From Pedobacter ureilyticus (GTDB taxonomy: Bacteria; Bacteroidota; Bacteroidia; Sphingobacteriales; Sphingobacteriaceae), in NCBI RefSeq assembly GCF_005925345.1, contig NZ_SSHJ01000026.1, forward strand, positions 1-50,483: a stretch of DNA of 50,483 nucleotides. Reading direction: 5' to 3'. The notes beneath the pieces were generated by a model, which was not told the origin of the DNA, made no database searches, and was given only the letters and a program-made list of their open reading frames with translations. Within the stretch, counting starts at the first letter, position 1; the number at the start of each line of letters is the position of its first letter. Made by a program: the position numbers and the translations under genes. Shown here piece after piece: positions 1 through 8,355 of the stretch.

Positions 1-383
1 AAATAAAAAAGAATGAGGCAATATCTCACGTAGAATATACTTCAAGAAGTTATTTGTTCGGGTTTCTGCTCTCATCCCTTTTCACTTTTAGATACAAATG
101 TATGCCTTACAAACATAGGAGTTCGGGATAATAGAAATAGGCTATTTGCTAGCGATAGCCTCTCAAATCTCCGTTCCGCTAATTTTCGGCCTCCTATTTT
201 TCGGGTCGCACCGATAAGCCAAAGCAATTCCTTCGAAAGAAAAATAGGCAACCGAGAGTTTTTGCTACTTTTTGCGATCAAAAAGTAGGAGCCCAGCGGC
301 GGCCAGCTAAGAAAACAGGTCAAATGCGAATTAGACAAAGTTAGAGGGTAACGCTTAACCCGAACTCACGTTAAATAGTATTG
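1..383. other. Gene-free left end holding a dispersed repeat
   Basis: No convincing gene lies here. An 88-codon open frame on the minus strand (72-338) belongs to a dispersed repeat whose second copy is near 20.9-21.1 kb. In that frame the two copies agree better as DNA than as protein, so the frame is not under visible protein selection. The first 70 bases are AT-rich and carry nothing I recognise. Confidence 0.6.
143..375 (-). repeat. Dispersed repeat, copy A
   Basis: Read on the minus strand, this stretch matches plus-strand 20846-21072 over more than 150 bases at roughly 80-85 percent by eye. The core runs from CGCCGCTGGGCTC to CTATCGCTAGCAAATA. It contains a perfect small palindrome (TACTTTTTG, 4-base loop, CAAAAAGTA). 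It lies between genes and has no transposase. It is most likely a non-autonomous repeat of Bacteroidota genomes; its edges are approximate. Confidence 0.75.
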
Positions 384-605
384 TCATATCCCCATTTCTT
401 CCCTGTATTCTTGCTGCAACTCAAACAAACACTTAGCGCATAAACAGCCATCATGCAACTCAGCAATGTATTGTACTTCGTTAATAGTTAACTGTACCGC
501 ACTGCACTGGCATTTGGTGTAAGCATTTGCCTTGCACTCAATAGCCGCTCCGCAACGCTCGCAGGGAATAATTTCATGTTTACTATGGATGATTGTTTTG
601 TTCAT
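384..605 (-). CDS. Small cysteine-rich CWC-type protein
   Basis: This 73-residue protein has eight cysteines, at positions 15, 18, 24, 32, 34, 54, 56 and 59, in CxxC, CxC and CxCxxC spacings. The pattern fits the cysteine-rich CWC family (PF14375) of small, presumably zinc-binding proteins of unknown function. There is no signal peptide or membrane segment, so it should be cytoplasmic. It lies downstream of nrdA on the same strand, but a strong terminator separates them, so it is probably its own transcript. Family assignment is from the cysteine pattern only. Confidence 0.75.
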   Translation of the reverse strand: MNKTIIHSKHEIIPCERCGAAIECKANAYTKCQCSAVQLTINEVQYIAELHDGCLCAKCLFELQQEYREEMGI

Positions 606-700
606 TAGTTCATCATGTTCATTAGTTCATTTTTGCTTAGCGATTTAAAACTAATCTACCAATGGCCAATGAACTATTAAACGGTTACAAAAGTACGGAC

Positions 701-736
701 AAAAAATAAGGTTCTGAACTTTATGTCCAGAACCTT
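701..736 (-). terminator. Intrinsic terminator of nrdBA
   Basis: A perfect 9-bp stem (708-716 with 728-736, AAGGTTCTG/CAGAACCTT) is followed on the minus strand by a T-rich tract from the A-run at 701-706. It lies 70 bases beyond the nrdA stop and is oriented to end that transcript. Confidence 0.8.
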
Positions 737-777
737 AAATATGGAGACTTGCAAAATTGTTTCGGCAACTTGCAAAG

Positions 778-801
778 CCCCTCCTTTGGAGGGGTTGGGG
801 A
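778..801. repeat. CCCCTCC/GGAGGGG hairpin repeat
   Basis: A 7-bp perfect stem (CCCCTCC, TTT loop, GGAGGGG) is followed by TTGGGGAGG, directly behind the nrdA stop codon. This G/C-rich hairpin word recurs between genes in Bacteroidota genomes (recalled, not checked). It stands out against the AT-rich surroundings. Confidence 0.5.
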
Positions 802-807
802 GGCCTC

Positions 808-3186
808 TTATCCCGAGCAGCTAATGCAACCCTCTTCCATGGTGCAAACCTGGCCAGTTAACATTTCTTCACCGCTATCTGGTACCACATCAGGAATTAC
901 TGCTTCTATAGCCTTACCTGCTTGGTTTTCTACGGTAAACTTAACGGCTTGCGAGGCTGCTTGTGTACGTAGGTAATACATACCGGTTTTCAATCCTTTT
1001 TTCCAAGCGTAGAAATGCATTGAAGTCAGTTTCGAAGTATTTGGCGCATTGATAAACAGGTTTAGCGATTGCGATTGGCAAATGTAGGCACCTCTATCTG
1101 CAGACATGTCGATGATGTTTTTCATCTTGATCTCCCAAACTGTTTTGTACAATTCTTTGATATAATCTGGAATTTCTGCAATGTCTTGGATGGATCCGTT
1201 AGCTAAAATAATTCTGTCTTTCATCTGTGGTGTCCACAAACCTAAAGCCACTAAATCTTTTAACAAGTGTTTGTTTACTACCACAAACTCGCCACTTAAT
1301 ACTCGACGGGTGTAGATGTTTGAAGTGTAAGGCTCGAAACATTCGTTGTTACCCAAAATTTGCGAGGTAGATGCAGTTGGCATTGGTGCAACCAATAACG
1401 AATTGTAAACACCAGTTTTAACTACACGTTTGCGTAAAGCTTCCCAATCCCAACGGTTGCTATCTGGTTTTACGTTCCAAAGGTCAAATTGGAATTTACC
1501 TTTAGATAATGGTGAACCTTTAAATGTTTCGTAAGCACCATTTTTCTCAGCTAAATCTGCCGATGCTGTCATACCAGCAAAATAAATGGTTTCGAAAATT
1601 TCTTTGTTCAATTGTTTAGCCGCATCACTCTCAAAAGGTAAACGCAATAAGATAAATGCATCTGCCAAACCTTGTACACCTAATCCAACCGGACGGTGAC
1701 GGAAGTTAGAGTTTTGTGCCTCGATTACCGGATAATAGTTGTAATCGATAATTTTATTCAAGTTTAAAGTAGCTTGGTAAGTTACTTCATATAATTTTTG
1801 GTGATCAAACTCGCCATTGATTACAAAACGTGGTAAAGCCAAAGAAGCCAAATTACAAACTGCAACTTCGTCTTTAGAAGTATACTCAATGATCTCTGTA
1901 CATAAGTTAGAAGACTTAATTGTACCTAAGTTTTGTTGGTTAGATTTACTGTTCGCCGCATCTTTGTACAACAAATAAGGTGTACCAGTTTCAATTTGCG
2001 AATCTAAAATAGCAAACCAAAGCTCCTGTGCTTTTACTACTTTACGAGCTCTGCCTTCTTTTTCATAACGTGTATACAGTTCATTAAACTCTTGGCTATG
2101 GCAATCTGCTAAACCTGGTGCTTCATCTGGAGAGAATAAGCTCCAATCGCCATTTTCTTCTACACGTTGCATAAATAAATCGCAAACCCAAAGTGCGTAG
2201 AATAAATCACGAGCACGCATCTCTTCTTTACCGTGGTTTTTACGCAGGTCTAAGAAAGAAAAAATATCCGCATGCCAAGGCTCTAAATAAATAGCAAAAG
2301 CACCTTTACGCTTACCTCCGCCTTGATCTACGTAACGAGCAGTATCGTTAAACACCTTAAGCATCGGTACAATACCATTGCTTGTGCCGTTGGTACCGCC
2401 AATGTAAGCGCCAGTAGCACGGATGTTGTGAATACTTAGCCCAATACCACCAGCACTTTGTGAGATTTTAGCAGTTTGTTTTAGCGTATCATAAATACCT
2501 TCAATGCTATCATCTTGCATGGTTAGCAAGAAACATGACGACATTTGAGGCTTAGGTGTAGCTGCATTAAATAAAGTTGGTGTAGCATGTGTAAACCAAC
2601 GCTCACTCATTAAATTGTAAGTTGTAATTACACTATCGATATCGCCTTTATGAATGCCAACAGCCACACGCATAAATAAATGCTGAGGACGCTCTACAAT
2701 TTTTCCATTTACCTTTAATAAGTAAGATTTTTCTAAAGTTTTAAAACCGAAGTAATCGAAACCAAAATCTCTATCGTAAATGATTGTACTATCTAAAATT
2801 TCGGCATTTTCTTTAATTACCTCCCAAACGTCTTCTGCAATTAACGATGATGGCTTTTCTGTTTTAGGATCAATATAAGTATATAGCATCTCCATCGTTT
2901 TAGAAAACGACTTTAATGTGTTTTTGTGCAAATTAGATACCGCAATGCGAGAAGCTAACAAGGCATAGTCTGGATGTTTGGTCGTCAACGAAGCTGCTGT
3001 TTCTGCTGCAAGGTTATCAAGTTCGGAAGTGGTAACGCCATCAAACAAACCCTCAATTACCTTCTTCGCTACATCTATCGGATCTACTAATTCAGCATTA
3101 AAACCATAACATAACTTCTCAATACGAGCCGTTATCTTATCAAACTTTACCGGCTCTTTCCGGCCATCTCTTTTTATTACAAACAT
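808..3186 (-). CDS. nrdA: Ribonucleoside-diphosphate reductase, alpha subunit
   Basis: This is the class Ia large subunit (792 aa), which reduces ribonucleoside diphosphates to deoxyribonucleotides. Residues 1 to about 95 are an ATP-cone ([14 protein letters not shown]), pointing to allosteric activity control by ATP/dATP. Catalytic residues are visible: Cys218 in MSSCFLL and the Asn427-Cys429-Glu431 triad in SNLCTEI. The tail ends in [12 protein letters not shown], the mobile cysteines that accept electrons from thioredoxin or glutaredoxin. It follows nrdB on the same strand with about 180 bases between, so it is likely co-transcribed. That gap holds a decayed tandem copy of the nrdA start region. 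Length is normal for the family. Confidence 0.97.
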   Translation of the reverse strand: MFVIKRDGRKEPVKFDKITARIEKLCYGFNAELVDPIDVAKKVIEGLFDGVTTSELDNLAAETAASLTTKHPDYALLASRIAVSNLHKNTLKSFSKTMEMLYTYIDPKTEKPSSLIAEDVWEVIKENAEILDSTIIYDRDFGFDYFGFKTLEKSYLLKVNGKIVERPQHLFMRVAVGIHKGDIDSVITTYNLMSERWFTHATPTLFNAATPKPQMSSCFLLTMQDDSIEGIYDTLKQTAKISQSAGGIGLSIHNIRATGAYIGGTNGTSNGIVPMLKVFNDTARYVDQGGGKRKGAFAIYLEPWHADIFSFLDLRKNHGKEEMRARDLFYALWVCDLFMQRVEENGDWSLFSPDEAPGLADCHSQEFNELYTRYEKEGRARKVVKAQELWFAILDSQIETGTPYLLYKDAANSKSNQQNLGTIKSSNLCTEIIEYTSKDEVAVCNLASLALPRFVINGEFDHQKLYEVTYQATLNLNKIIDYNYYPVIEAQNSNFRHRPVGLGVQGLADAFILLRLPFESDAAKQLNKEIFETIYFAGMTASADLAEKNGAYETFKGSPLSKGKFQFDLWNVKPDSNRWDWEALRKRVVKTGVYNSLLVAPMPTASTSQILGNNECFEPYTSNIYTRRVLSGEFVVVNKHLLKDLVALGLWTPQMKDRIILANGSIQDIAEIPDYIKELYKTVWEIKMKNIIDMSADRGAYICQSQSLNLFINAPNTSKLTSMHFYAWKKGLKTGMYYLRTQAASQAVKFTVENQAGKAIEAVIPDVVPDSGEEMLTGQVCTMEEGCISCSG

Positions 3187-3322
3187 CCTTATAAATTTTA
3201 ATTATTGAATTTTGAATGATTAAATGATAAAATATCAGCAAAGTGAAACTATTCTATCGTTCAAACATCCTCGTAACTTTAACTATTAAATTTTGATTGA
3301 CTGAATGATGGAAAATTGGCAG
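3181..3322. repeat. Imperfect tandem duplication of the nrdA start region
   Basis: Bases from 3181 and from 3263 read almost alike for about 53 bases (AAACATCCTT... and AAACATCCTC..., period 82, roughly 80 percent). The first copy contains the nrdA start codon on the minus strand. The second carries a decoy ATG-TTT followed three codons later by a stop. It looks like an old local duplication of the translation start and leader. Confidence 0.6.
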
Positions 3323-3369
3323 ATTGCCTATTCACTCCTTTAATCATTTACTCATCTAATCATTATTTC

Positions 3370-4341
3370 CTAAAAATCTTCATCTAACGAAAAAGCCTGT
3401 GCTTTATCTTCTGTAGAAGTTAACACACCACTTTTTTGGTAATCGCCTACCCTTTTCTCGAAGAAGTTCGTTTTTCCCTGTAGCGAAATCATCTCCATAA
3501 AATCAAATGGGTTGCTAGCACCATATATTTTTTTGTAGCCTAATTCAGCAATCCATCTATCTGCTACAAACTCGATATATTGGCTCATTAATTTGGCATT
3601 CATACCAATTAATGCCACAGGTAAGGCATCGGTAATAAATTCCTTTTCAATTTCTACCGCGTCGCGGATGATACTATGAACCTGCTCTTCGGATAGTTTA
3701 TTCTCTAACATGCTATAAAGTAAACATGCGAATTCGCAGTGCATACCTTCATCTCTAGAAATAAGCTCGTTACTAAAAGTTAAGCCTGGCATTAAACCAC
3801 GTTTCTTTAACCAAAAGATAGAACAGAAACTTCCGCTAAAGAAAATACCTTCAACTGCCGCAAAAGCTACCAAACGTTCTGCAAAGTTGCCATTATCAAT
3901 CCAACGTAAAGCCCATTCTGCTTTTCTCTTTACTGCCGGAACAGTATCTATCGCGTGGAATAAGCGATCTTTTTCTTCTGGATCTTTGATGTAAGTATCA
4001 ATTAGCAAAGCGTAGGTTTCTGCATGTATGTTCTCCATCATAATCTGGAAACCATAGAAACAACGGGCTTCTGGCAATTGTACCTCGCTCATAAAGTTAA
4101 CGGCTAGGTTTTCGTTCACAATACCATCGCTGGCAGAAAAGAAAGCCAAAATATGAGAAATGAAATGACGTTCGCCACTGTTTAAGTTATCCCAATGTTT
4201 TTGGTCATCAGATAAGTCGATTTCTTCTGCAGTCCAAAAACTGGCCTCGCTCTTTTTATACATCTCCCAAATGGCAGGGTATTTAATTGGCAAAAGCACA
4301 AATCTGTCTTTGTTTTCTCTTAATAATAATTCGTCTTCCAT
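3370..4341 (-). CDS. nrdB: Ribonucleoside-diphosphate reductase, beta subunit
   Basis: This is the radical-generating small subunit of class Ia RNR, a ferritin-like di-iron protein partnering NrdA. I chose the start MEDELLL at 4341 rather than the upstream start at 4413: the extra 24 residues do not look like NrdB, and AAAGAGAG lies just ahead of 4341. Diagnostic residues from this start are Glu103, His106 and Tyr110 in ENIHAETY, matching the E. coli ligand/ligand/radical-tyrosine spacing (Glu115, His118, Tyr122). This is therefore a tyrosyl-radical enzyme. It is the first gene of nrdB-nrdA. A TATATTTG -7 box at 4532-4539 is the likely promoter. Confidence 0.96.
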   Translation of the reverse strand: MEDELLLRENKDRFVLLPIKYPAIWEMYKKSEASFWTAEEIDLSDDQKHWDNLNSGERHFISHILAFFSASDGIVNENLAVNFMSEVQLPEARCFYGFQIMMENIHAETYALLIDTYIKDPEEKDRLFHAIDTVPAVKRKAEWALRWIDNGNFAERLVAFAAVEGIFFSGSFCSIFWLKKRGLMPGLTFSNELISRDEGMHCEFACLLYSMLENKLSEEQVHSIIRDAVEIEKEFITDALPVALIGMNAKLMSQYIEFVADRWIAELGYKKIYGASNPFDFMEMISLQGKTNFFEKRVGDYQKSGVLTSTEDKAQAFSLDEDF

Positions 4342-4713
4342 AAACTCTCTTTTTACATTCTTAGAAATTGCGATACAGCATACATTTGTAGTTCTATAAT
4401 TAAAAACCGCCAAACAAGCCCTACTTAGTTTATCAATTTAAAAGGAGTTAAAAAAACGCCATTTTTAATAAACTAAATAACAACTAGTTAAATAATATTT
4501 TTGATGCTTTCTATTAAAGAACTTCGTATAACAAATATAGAAGTTGAGGGATTTTTTAAGGCCTAAAGTTGTTAACATGCCTTTGCTTTTATGTCTATTT
4601 CTAATCAGAATTTTGTCAGAAATGGCGAGAAAAAAAGCTAATTATTTCTTTTTAAGGGACTACAGAATCAAAAAGAGTGTTAATAAGTTTAAAAAGTGTG
4701 TAATTAGACAGGT
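4342..4713. other. Non-coding leader region of nrdB
   Basis: These 372 bases lie between rlpA-like and nrdB, both on the minus strand. A perfect Bacteroidota -7 box (TATATTTG on the minus strand, 4532-4539) implies a leader of about 190 bases; no matching TTTG lies 19 bases ahead of it. The 13-mer TGACAAAATTCTG (minus strand, 4606-4618) recurs exactly upstream of dnaK. No NrdR box, riboswitch or small gene was recognised. Confidence 0.5.
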
Positions 4714-5115
4714 TTAATCTAGCACGTAAGAGATCTCTACGCGGGCATATCCTAGACGATAAATACCTAGTGCTTTTGCTGCTGCTTGTGAAATATCTAG
4801 CGAGAATTTTTTACTAAAAGGTCCACGGTCGTTCACCCTAACTTCTACAGTTTTACCCGTACGTAAGTTCTTTACTCTAACCATTGTACCAAAAGGCAGT
4901 GTACGATGTGCAGCTGTAAATTTAGCAGCACGATAACGTTCGCCGCTGGTTGTTTTTCTGCCTTCAAATTTTTTAGCATAATACGTAGTGAAGATAGTTT
5001 TCTTGGTGGTATCTGCAGTTTTAGCAACTACTTCTTGCGACCTAGCACCACATGCAATAAAGCATAAGAACAACAATAATCTCATAGGTCTACGATATTT
5101 TTTAAAACGTTCCAA
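4714..5115 (-). CDS. RlpA-like septal ring lytic transglycosylase family protein
   Basis: This 133-residue exported protein has an N-terminal hydrophobic segment (about residues 12-26, MRLLLFLCFIACG) followed by one double-psi beta-barrel domain (about 40-133). It carries the RlpA hallmarks: YYAKKFEGRKTTSGERY, AHRTLPFGT, VRVNDRGPF and SLDISQAAAKALG. RlpA proteins of several bacteria cleave denuded peptidoglycan glycan strands at the septum. The SPOR domain of long RlpA proteins is absent here. A TATATTTG box at 5153-5160 is a plausible promoter. A shared bidirectional terminator separates it from rplI. Confidence 0.88.
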   Translation of the reverse strand: MERFKKYRRPMRLLLFLCFIACGARSQEVVAKTADTTKKTIFTTYYAKKFEGRKTTSGERYRAAKFTAAHRTLPFGTMVRVKNLRTGKTVEVRVNDRGPFSKKFSLDISQAAAKALGIYRLGYARVEISYVLD

Positions 5116-5195
5116 TTTGAATTGCTTTCTTTATTTATTTATAATTGGTTAACAAATATAAAAACCTAAAATTAAACGGCATGCCCTCTATAAAA

Positions 5196-5226
5196 AAAGC
5201 CCCGAATTTTAGAAATTCGGGGCTTT
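5196..5226 (-). terminator. Terminator behind rplI, probably bidirectional
   Basis: A 14-bp perfect stem (AAAGCCCCGAATTT, loop TAG, AAATTCGGGGCTTT) is flanked by A-runs on the left and A/T-rich sequence on the right. It can end rplI transcription on the minus strand and insulates the next gene. Confidence 0.85.
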
Positions 5227-5244
5227 AAATTTTGTAAGCTAAGA

Positions 5245-5688
5245 TTATTCAGCTACTACTTCGAAAGGTACTTTAACTTTAACTTCTTTGTGTAAGTTTA
5301 AGTTAGCTACGTATTCGCCCAAAGTTTTAGGCTCCGTTTCAAAAGTAATACGACGACGATCAACTTCAAAACCTTTAGCTTTTAATGCATCAGCCACTTG
5401 AATAGTGTTTACAGCACCAAAGATTTTACCAGTTTCGCCTGCTTTAGCACCGATGCTTAATTTCACATCAGCTAATTTAGCGGCTACGCCTTCAGCATCT
5501 TTCTTAATTTTGTCTTGTTTAAAAGCAGCTTGCTTTAAGTTTTCTGCTAATACTTTTTTTGCAGAAGGAGTTGCTAAAGTTGCAAAACCTTGTGGAATTA
5601 AGTAGTTACGACCATAACCTGGTTTTACCGTAACGATATCATCTTTCTCACCTAGTGATTTGATATCTTGCTTTAAAATAATTTCCAT
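5245..5688 (-). CDS. rplI: 50S ribosomal protein L9
   Basis: The protein (147 aa) has the typical L9 architecture. The N-terminal rRNA-binding domain includes the signature LGEKDDIVTVKPGYGRNYLIP (residues 12-32). A long connecting helix follows (about 40-75), then the C-terminal domain with KIFGAVNT. It is third in the operon rpsF-rpsR-rplI, with only 10 bases after rpsR, which is the common bacterial order without a priB/ssb insertion. It ends at a strong terminator. Confidence 0.97.
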   Translation of the reverse strand: MEIILKQDIKSLGEKDDIVTVKPGYGRNYLIPQGFATLATPSAKKVLAENLKQAAFKQDKIKKDAEGVAAKLADVKLSIGAKAGETGKIFGAVNTIQVADALKAKGFEVDRRRITFETEPKTLGEYVANLNLHKEVKVKVPFEVVAE

Positions 5689-5698
5689 TGCTCAGCTC

Positions 5699-5962
5699 CT
5701 ATTTTAATTGGTCAGTAACGAAAGGCAACAAACCGATGTGACGAGCACGTTTTACAGCTTGAGCCACTTTACGTTGAAACTTCAAAGAAGTACCAGTTAA
5801 ACGACGAGGTAAAATTTTACCTTGCTCGTTAACGAATTTCAACAAAAAGTTTGCGTCTTTGTAATCAATGTATTTGATGCCATTTTTCTTAAAACGGCAA
5901 TATTTTTTTCTGTTATCCTCCACTTTTGGAGCAGTAACATATTGGATTTGATCTCTTGCCAT
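5699..5962 (-). CDS. rpsR: 30S ribosomal protein S18
   Basis: S18 (87 aa) binds S6 on the platform of the small subunit. The conserved part includes [18 protein letters not shown] and [17 protein letters not shown], followed by [19 protein letters not shown]. Its ATG overlaps the rpsF stop by one base (TAATG), implying translational coupling that keeps S6 and S18 equimolar. Confidence 0.97.
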   Translation of the reverse strand: MARDQIQYVTAPKVEDNRKKYCRFKKNGIKYIDYKDANFLLKFVNEQGKILPRRLTGTSLKFQRKVAQAVKRARHIGLLPFVTDQLK

Positions 5963-6324
5963 TACGCTGAAGCCTCCTCTTTCTTAGGTTTTTTGTTAAA
6001 AGCACCACTGCGTTTTTTCTCGCTATATGCAATTGCATGACGATCTAATCTCACAGTTAAGAAACGTAAAACACGCTCATCACGTTTCAATTCTAGCTCT
6101 AACTTGTTTATTAATTCACCACCAGATTTATATTCTGTAAGATGAAAGAATCCGTTTCCTTTCTTGTCGATCGGATACGCTAATTTTCTCAAACCCCAAT
6201 TATCTTCTGCGATAATTTCGGCTCCGTTATCTTTGATAATCGCTGTAAATTTGGCAATTGCCTCTTTTGCAGCCTCTTCAGATAACAACGGGGTAAGAAC
6301 GATAACAGTTTCGTACTGATTCAT
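5962..6324 (-). CDS. rpsF: 30S ribosomal protein S6
   Basis: S6 (120 aa) is recognised by the start [17 protein letters not shown], by [18 protein letters not shown], and by the [14 protein letters not shown] strand near the end. A lysine/alanine-rich tail (about residues 105-120) is poorly conserved, as usual. It leads the rpsF-rpsR-rplI operon from a textbook Bacteroidota promoter at 6373-6403. The short leader holds a CCGTT/AACGG hairpin at 6355-6368. Confidence 0.97.
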   Translation of the reverse strand: MNQYETVIVLTPLLSEEAAKEAIAKFTAIIKDNGAEIIAEDNWGLRKLAYPIDKKGNGFFHLTEYKSGGELINKLELELKRDERVLRFLTVRLDRHAIAYSEKKRSGAFNKKPKKEEASA

Positions 6325-6354
6325 TGTTGTATTTAATTATTTTTTTAATTTATT

Positions 6355-6368
6355 CCGTTCTAAAACGG
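6355..6368 (-). promoter_or_regulatory. Hairpin in the rpsF leader
   Basis: A 5-bp stem, CCGTT/AACGG with a TTAG loop on the minus strand, sits at or just after the expected transcription start of rpsF. In other bacteria an S6:S18 complex binds a CCG-containing leader element (established). Whether this hairpin is such an element is inference. Confidence 0.35.
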
Positions 6369-6372
6369 GCTG

Positions 6373-6403
6373 CAAATGTAACAATATATTTCTATAAATC
6401 AAA
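6373..6403 (-). promoter_or_regulatory. Bacteroidota promoter of rpsF-rpsR-rplI
   Basis: On the minus strand TTTG (6400-6403), exactly 19 bases, then TACATTTG (6373-6380) match the Bacteroidota sigma-A consensus TTTG-N19-TAnnTTTG at every fixed position. Start of transcription is expected near 6366-6368. Confidence 0.8.
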
Positions 6404-6504
6404 GTGTTGTTTTAAAAAACAAATCAAAAAGCGTGGCATTAGTTAAGGTAACCATGCAACCCCGGTAGGCAAAAACGCTCGTTATTAAAAAAAACACTCA
6501 AAAC

Positions 6505-6533
6505 AAAAAAGCATTACCTTGCGGCAATGCTTT
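6505..6533 (-). terminator. Terminator behind the exported protein gene at 6.6-7.2 kb
   Basis: An 11-bp stem (6508-6518 with 6523-6533; one pair is a G-T wobble on the minus strand) with a 4-base loop is followed on the minus strand by TTTTTTG. It lies 35 bases after the stop codon. Confidence 0.8.
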
Positions 6534-6568
6534 CACTCTCTCGTACTAGTAGTATATATGTTGCTAAA

Positions 6569-7159
6569 TTAAAGCTTGATAGTTTCCGAATATTCTTGCC
6601 CGGCAGATCTAACCAAGAATGTCAATTCCCTTGATGTGGTTTTACTTACATCGAATTTTTTCGACACTTTAGTGTTTTCTCCGTAAACTTCTTCATGAAG
6701 CTTCTCATTATATTCATTATAAATTAACACTTCAACTGGTCCGGCACATGCACCATTCAAATCTAGCGTAATTAGGTTATCTTCTTTAAGAAATACTGGC
6801 CTCTTAAACTCCACAACAGTTGGTTGCGAAAGCACCGCATTTTCTTCGTTAATTTCAATCTGATAAGTAATTTCTTTCGATTCCGATTCCATCTTCAACT
6901 GGTAAGTTCCCAGAGGAAGCGAACTCAAATCGTAGGTTTGAAACTTATTGCCAACCGTTTTGATGCGGTCTTGATAAAGCACCTCTTCATCGGCAGCATA
7001 TAGCGTTACATCAAATTCTTTAGCATCGCTAGTAATAAAGCTTACCCATTTACTGTTTTCTTTGGCTACTCTAACCAAAAGCTCCATATCGTCTGCCATG
7101 GCAACATTTGCCATAAACACCGTAAGGATAACTAAACTAAAACCTAATAACTTTCTCAT
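6569..7159 (-). CDS. Exported protein of unknown function, beta-rich
   Basis: This 196-residue protein has a clear signal peptide (MRKLLGFSLVILTVFMANVAMA, cleavage expected near residue 22). The rest alternates short hydrophobic and polar strands (LLVRVAKE, FDVTLYAADE, YQLKMESESKEITYQIEI, VEVLIYNEYNEKL), suggesting two Ig-like or related beta-sandwich domains. It resembles small periplasmic proteins common in Sphingobacteriaceae, but I cannot name a family. A TAGATTTG -7 box lies at 7199-7206. The gene stands alone and has its own terminator. Confidence 0.7.
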   Translation of the reverse strand: MRKLLGFSLVILTVFMANVAMADDMELLVRVAKENSKWVSFITSDAKEFDVTLYAADEEVLYQDRIKTVGNKFQTYDLSSLPLGTYQLKMESESKEITYQIEINEENAVLSQPTVVEFKRPVFLKEDNLITLDLNGACAGPVEVLIYNEYNEKLHEEVYGENTKVSKKFDVSKTTSRELTFLVRSAGQEYSETIKL

Positions 7160-7333
7160 TTTGATTTGCCTTAAACGTTAATACTTATTTAACAGAAGCA
7201 AATCTAGGTAGTAATCGGTGTTTATTTATATTCCATATTCGCAAATAACTATGTTATTTTAACCCTAAAAAACAACAAACACAACAATAAATGCAAGAAC
7301 ACATATTTTTTAGTTAATTTAGCACCAATTAGC

Positions 7334-8203
7334 ATGAAAAAAATAAAACCTAGTTTCGAGATTATAGAACCTTCTTTTGGAAGTTCTTTTTACTATTCTA
7401 AATACCAGCAAAACGCCAACAATAAGGCCTACCTTTGGCACTACCACCCAGAAATAGAAATGGTATTTGTTAATGGAGGAAGCGGTAAGCGACAAATAGG
7501 AAGCCATATCTCTTACTACACCGATGGCGATTTAATTTTAATAGGGAGTGATTTGCCCCATTGTGGATTTACCGACGAAACCACGGGCAACATTAACGAG
7601 GTAGTGATACAAATGAAGCCCAATTTTTTAGGGTCGGATTTTCTTACCTTAAAAGAAACCAAGGGCATTGTAAACTTATTTGAAAAAGCAAAATATGGTA
7701 TCGCCTTTGGCAAAGACACCATGAAGCTTGTTGGGCCTGTTTTAGAAAAAATGAATACCCTATGGCCGTTCGAGAAGCTACTAGCACTTTTAGGTGTATT
7801 AAGAGAATTGGAACAGGCATCTGACTACAAGCTATTAAACGCCCAAAACTTCTCGCTAGAGATGCAGGCGCAAGACAATGACAGGATTAACATGGTTTTT
7901 AACTATGTTAAAGATCATTTTACAGAAGAAATTAGTTTAGACCAGGTGGCAGATATGACCAGCATGACTGTGCCAGCCTTTTGCAGGTATTTCAAAAAAA
8001 TGACCAAGAAAACTTTTACCAAGTTTGTGAACGAATATAGGGTGGTACATGCATCAAAGCTTTTGGCAGAAAAACCTACAAGCATTGCCAATATCAGTTA
8101 CGAAAGTGGTTTCCATAACTTTAGCCATTTTAATAAGATTTTTAAGGAATTTACGGGAAAAAGCGCATCGCAATACAGAAAGGAGTTAAAGTCGATTATT
8201 TGA
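7334..8203 (+). CDS. AraC-family transcriptional regulator with cupin sensor
   Basis: The protein (289 aa) has an N-terminal cupin-like domain (about 20-110; WHYHPEIEMVFVNGG, DLILIGSDLPHC) followed by two helix-turn-helix motifs (about 190-285). The second motif has the AraC signature pattern ISYESGFHNFSHFNKIFKEFTGKSASQYR. Such regulators sense a small ligand, often a sugar, and act on nearby transport or catabolic genes. No obvious target lies beside it: dnaX follows and an exported protein gene diverges. A near-consensus -7 box (TAATTTAG) lies just ahead of the start. Confidence 0.92.
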   Translation: MKKIKPSFEIIEPSFGSSFYYSKYQQNANNKAYLWHYHPEIEMVFVNGGSGKRQIGSHISYYTDGDLILIGSDLPHCGFTDETTGNINEVVIQMKPNFLGSDFLTLKETKGIVNLFEKAKYGIAFGKDTMKLVGPVLEKMNTLWPFEKLLALLGVLRELEQASDYKLLNAQNFSLEMQAQDNDRINMVFNYVKDHFTEEISLDQVADMTSMTVPAFCRYFKKMTKKTFTKFVNEYRVVHASKLLAEKPTSIANISYESGFHNFSHFNKIFKEFTGKSASQYRKELKSII

Positions 8204-8355
8204 GAGACGCAAGGAATCAGTGGTCAGAAATTAGTGCTTAGCTAAGGTGCCGAGCCAGCAACTACACAATTCATCAACCTCAAACCAACACGCAACTTTT
8301 CAACATTCCAAATTTCAATATTTCAACTCCGCAAATTTTCCCTATTTTCGTGCCA

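Noticed and set aside
72..338. 88-codon open frame on the minus strand
   Set aside because: It lies in a dispersed repeat. The second copy keeps the DNA better than the protein, and no family or ribosome-binding site is evident.
8350..8355. GTG start for dnaX
   Set aside because: It overlaps the -7-like box TATTTTCG. The ATG two codons later gives the normal DnaX N-terminus.
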